Below the pieces are notes generated by a model that made no database searches, was not told the DNA's origin, and saw only the letters and a list, made by a program, of their open reading frames with translations. The position numbers and the translations under genes are program-made. Shown here piece by piece: positions 46,621-47,664 of a DNA stretch of 47,664 nucleotides. The stretch is from NCBI RefSeq assembly GCF_015159745.1, contig NZ_JADDOJ010000025.1, forward strand, positions 1 through 47,664, written 5' to 3'. Each line of letters opens with the position of its first letter. Positions within the stretch are counted from its first letter, which is position 1. The stretch comes from Ramlibacter aquaticus. GTDB taxonomy: Bacteria; Pseudomonadota; Gammaproteobacteria; Burkholderiales; Burkholderiaceae_C.

Positions 46621-46740
46621 GGCCCATGGTGGCCGGGCGCGGCCGGGCTCGAGGTCGGACGCGGTGCAGTGGCGGCGTCGGTGACGCGCCCGCCGCGCGG
46701 GCAGCCGGGCGGCGAAGGCCGCGACGCGCCCGGCCTGGGA

Positions 46741-47529
46741 TCAGGCGTCGAAGCCGGGCAGCCAGCCCTGGGCGGGCGCTGCCGGCGGGGGGCACGGCCC
46801 AGCCGTGGGCGCAGCCGGCACCGGGGCGGCGCCCACGGGCCCCAGGCCCGGCAGGGGCACGCGGCGGGACGGGTCGGCCGCGTCGTGGGCGATGCGCTCC
46901 AGGGGCGGCAGCCGGACCAGCTGCAGGGCCTCGTCCAGCGTGCCCTCCAGCCACTGCCGCCAGTCGCCCTGCTCGATGGGCACCACCGCCCGCTTGTCCT
47001 GCGCATCGGCCGGCAGCGAGGGCTCGGGCTTGTGCATGAGCGACAGCAGGGGATGGGCGTCGCAGTTCTGCGTCAGCATGGTGTAGCTGCGCAGCACTTC
47101 GCCCGTGGCCGGGTCGGTCCAGTCGGTCCACAGGCCGGCCAGCGCCCAGGGCTGGCCGTCGCTGCGCGCGAAGCGCCACCAGATGTTCCTGCCGGTGCCC
47201 CAGTAGGGCTCGTCCCAGTCGATGGCCGGGATCAGGCAGCGCTGGCCGCGGGACCACGGCCCCTTGAAGCTGGGTGCGGTGGGGGCGGTCTCGACGCGGC
47301 AGTTGTTGGTGCTGATCGGCCGGCCGCCCTTGCCCGTGGGCCGGCGCGCGGTGGCGAACCAGGGGATCAGGCCCCACTGGCCGACGGACACGCCCTCCCG
47401 GTGCACGAAGGGCCCGGGCTGCCAGGGGCCGATGCCGGCGGGCGACCAGGGCTCGGCCTCCTCGATCTGCGTGAAGCCGAAGGTGTCGCGGAGGTAGGTG
47501 ACGCTGGCGGGACGGTAGCGGTTGCACAT
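46741..47529 (-). CDS. SRAP domain protein (HMCES/YedK), abasic-site shield
   Basis: The 262-aa protein starts MCNRYRP, with C2 the residue that forms a thiazolidine link to abasic DNA after Met removal. Other active-site elements are STNNCRVET (Asn of the DNA site), the CLIPAIDWDEPYWG segment where YedK has IPADGFYEW, and MHKPEPSLP containing the His equivalent to H160. The segments are recognisable but divergent, and the last ~30 residues are a Pro/Ala-rich tail. SRAP proteins protect abasic sites in single-stranded DNA. It is encoded upstream of the UvrA2-type gene in the same direction with a 120-base gap, so joint expression is possible. Confidence 0.9.
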   Translation of the reverse strand: MCNRYRPASVTYLRDTFGFTQIEEAEPWSPAGIGPWQPGPFVHREGVSVGQWGLIPWFATARRPTGKGGRPISTNNCRVETAPTAPSFKGPWSRGQRCLIPAIDWDEPYWGTGRNIWWRFARSDGQPWALAGLWTDWTDPATGEVLRSYTMLTQNCDAHPLLSLMHKPEPSLPADAQDKRAVVPIEQGDWRQWLEGTLDEALQLVRLPPLERIAHDAADPSRRVPLPGLGPVGAAPVPAAPTAGPCPPPAAPAQGWLPGFDA

Positions 47530-47651
47530 GGCGTTCTGGCGAGGCCGGGCGGCATCGGGGGAATGTCAAGCCGCGCGCGTATTGTCCGTGCTGCGCGCCG
47601 GGCGTGCAGGGTGGCCGGGCAGGCGCTGGGTATGATTCGCCGCTCCCGTCC
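47530..47651. other. unassigned end region
   Basis: About 120 bases with no coding sign. TATGAT at 47631-47636 on the plus strand could be the -10 of a gene beyond the edge, but no good -35 box is seen. On the minus strand TTGACA lies upstream of the SRAP start without a well-placed -10. Confidence 0.3.
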
Positions 47652-47664
47652 CTGTCTCTTATAC
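47652..47664 (+). other. partial Tn5/Nextera mosaic-end sequence
   Basis: The final 13 bases CTGTCTCTTATAC equal the first 13 bases of the 19-base Tn5 mosaic end used in transposase-based library kits. They are very probably untrimmed adapter, not chromosome. Confidence 0.85.

Overview
The window is a very GC-rich, gene-dense stretch of bacterial chromosome with about 39 protein-coding genes and no rRNA, tRNA, CRISPR array, insertion sequence or prophage that I can see. The gene set points to a beta-proteobacterium of the order Burkholderiales, most likely Comamonadaceae: hemE next to priA, a pilT-pilU pair divergent from yggS, a KGG-domain stress protein, an acidic Ser/Asp-rich protein and a beta-type priA. 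The family assignment is inference from gene content and style; I could not run a search. The last 13 bases match the Tn5/Nextera mosaic end, so the right edge is probably the end of a draft contig.

Layout. 1-2005: tail of an ABC-F ATPase and a phospholipase D-like envelope protein. 2014-7384: a MocR regulator (minus) faces an EamA exporter, a LysN-like aminotransferase, a PhzF isomerase and a histidine phosphatase (plus). The shared promoter carries an array of TGTAYTGG boxes that looks like the MocR operator. 7417-8749: thioredoxin-like protein, KGG stress protein with a strong terminator, CBS-domain protein. 8876-12295: an AceE-like E1 enzyme without E2/E3 neighbours, followed by a creatininase-family enzyme (minus). 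12370-17097: AlaX editing protein, DsbD/ScsB-type thiol reductase and a CoA-binding protein joined by ATGA overlaps, then MetY.

17253-24659 is a sugar locus. glf overlaps a fusion of a GH1-type glycosidase to an RmlD-type reductase (plus). Converging on them is a GH2 glycosidase-galT-galK operon joined by TGATG overlaps (minus). All five products look cytosolic, and the set could connect beta-galactoside hydrolysis to UDP-galactose and UDP-galactofuranose. 24825-28294: hemE and priA, separated by a 350-base AT-richer spacer with two DnaA boxes. 28321-31254: rsmI divergent from yraN, then diaA and dolP, as in the E. coli yraL-yraP region but without lpoA.

31291-36828: a 3-hydroxyisobutyrate dehydrogenase-like enzyme, pilU and pilT (minus), yggS (plus), glpK (minus). 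36869-41746: a DUF2945 protein, glutathione reductase, an acidic protein, a RecQ helicase with a C-terminal barrel-like domain, and arginase. 41866-43947: a zinc alcohol dehydrogenase, an unknown protein with a C-terminal membrane anchor and a Cys-rich four-helix copper-type protein, as a tight operon. 43969-47529: a UvrA paralogue lacking the UvrB-binding region, and an SRAP/HMCES abasic-site protein.

The most general signal is regulatory. At twelve genes a sigma70-like -10 hexamer (TAGAGT, TACACT, GACAAT and similar) ends only 6-8 bases before the ATG, with no Shine-Dalgarno sequence. The predicted transcription start then falls on or next to the A of the start codon, which suggests widespread leaderless transcription in this organism.
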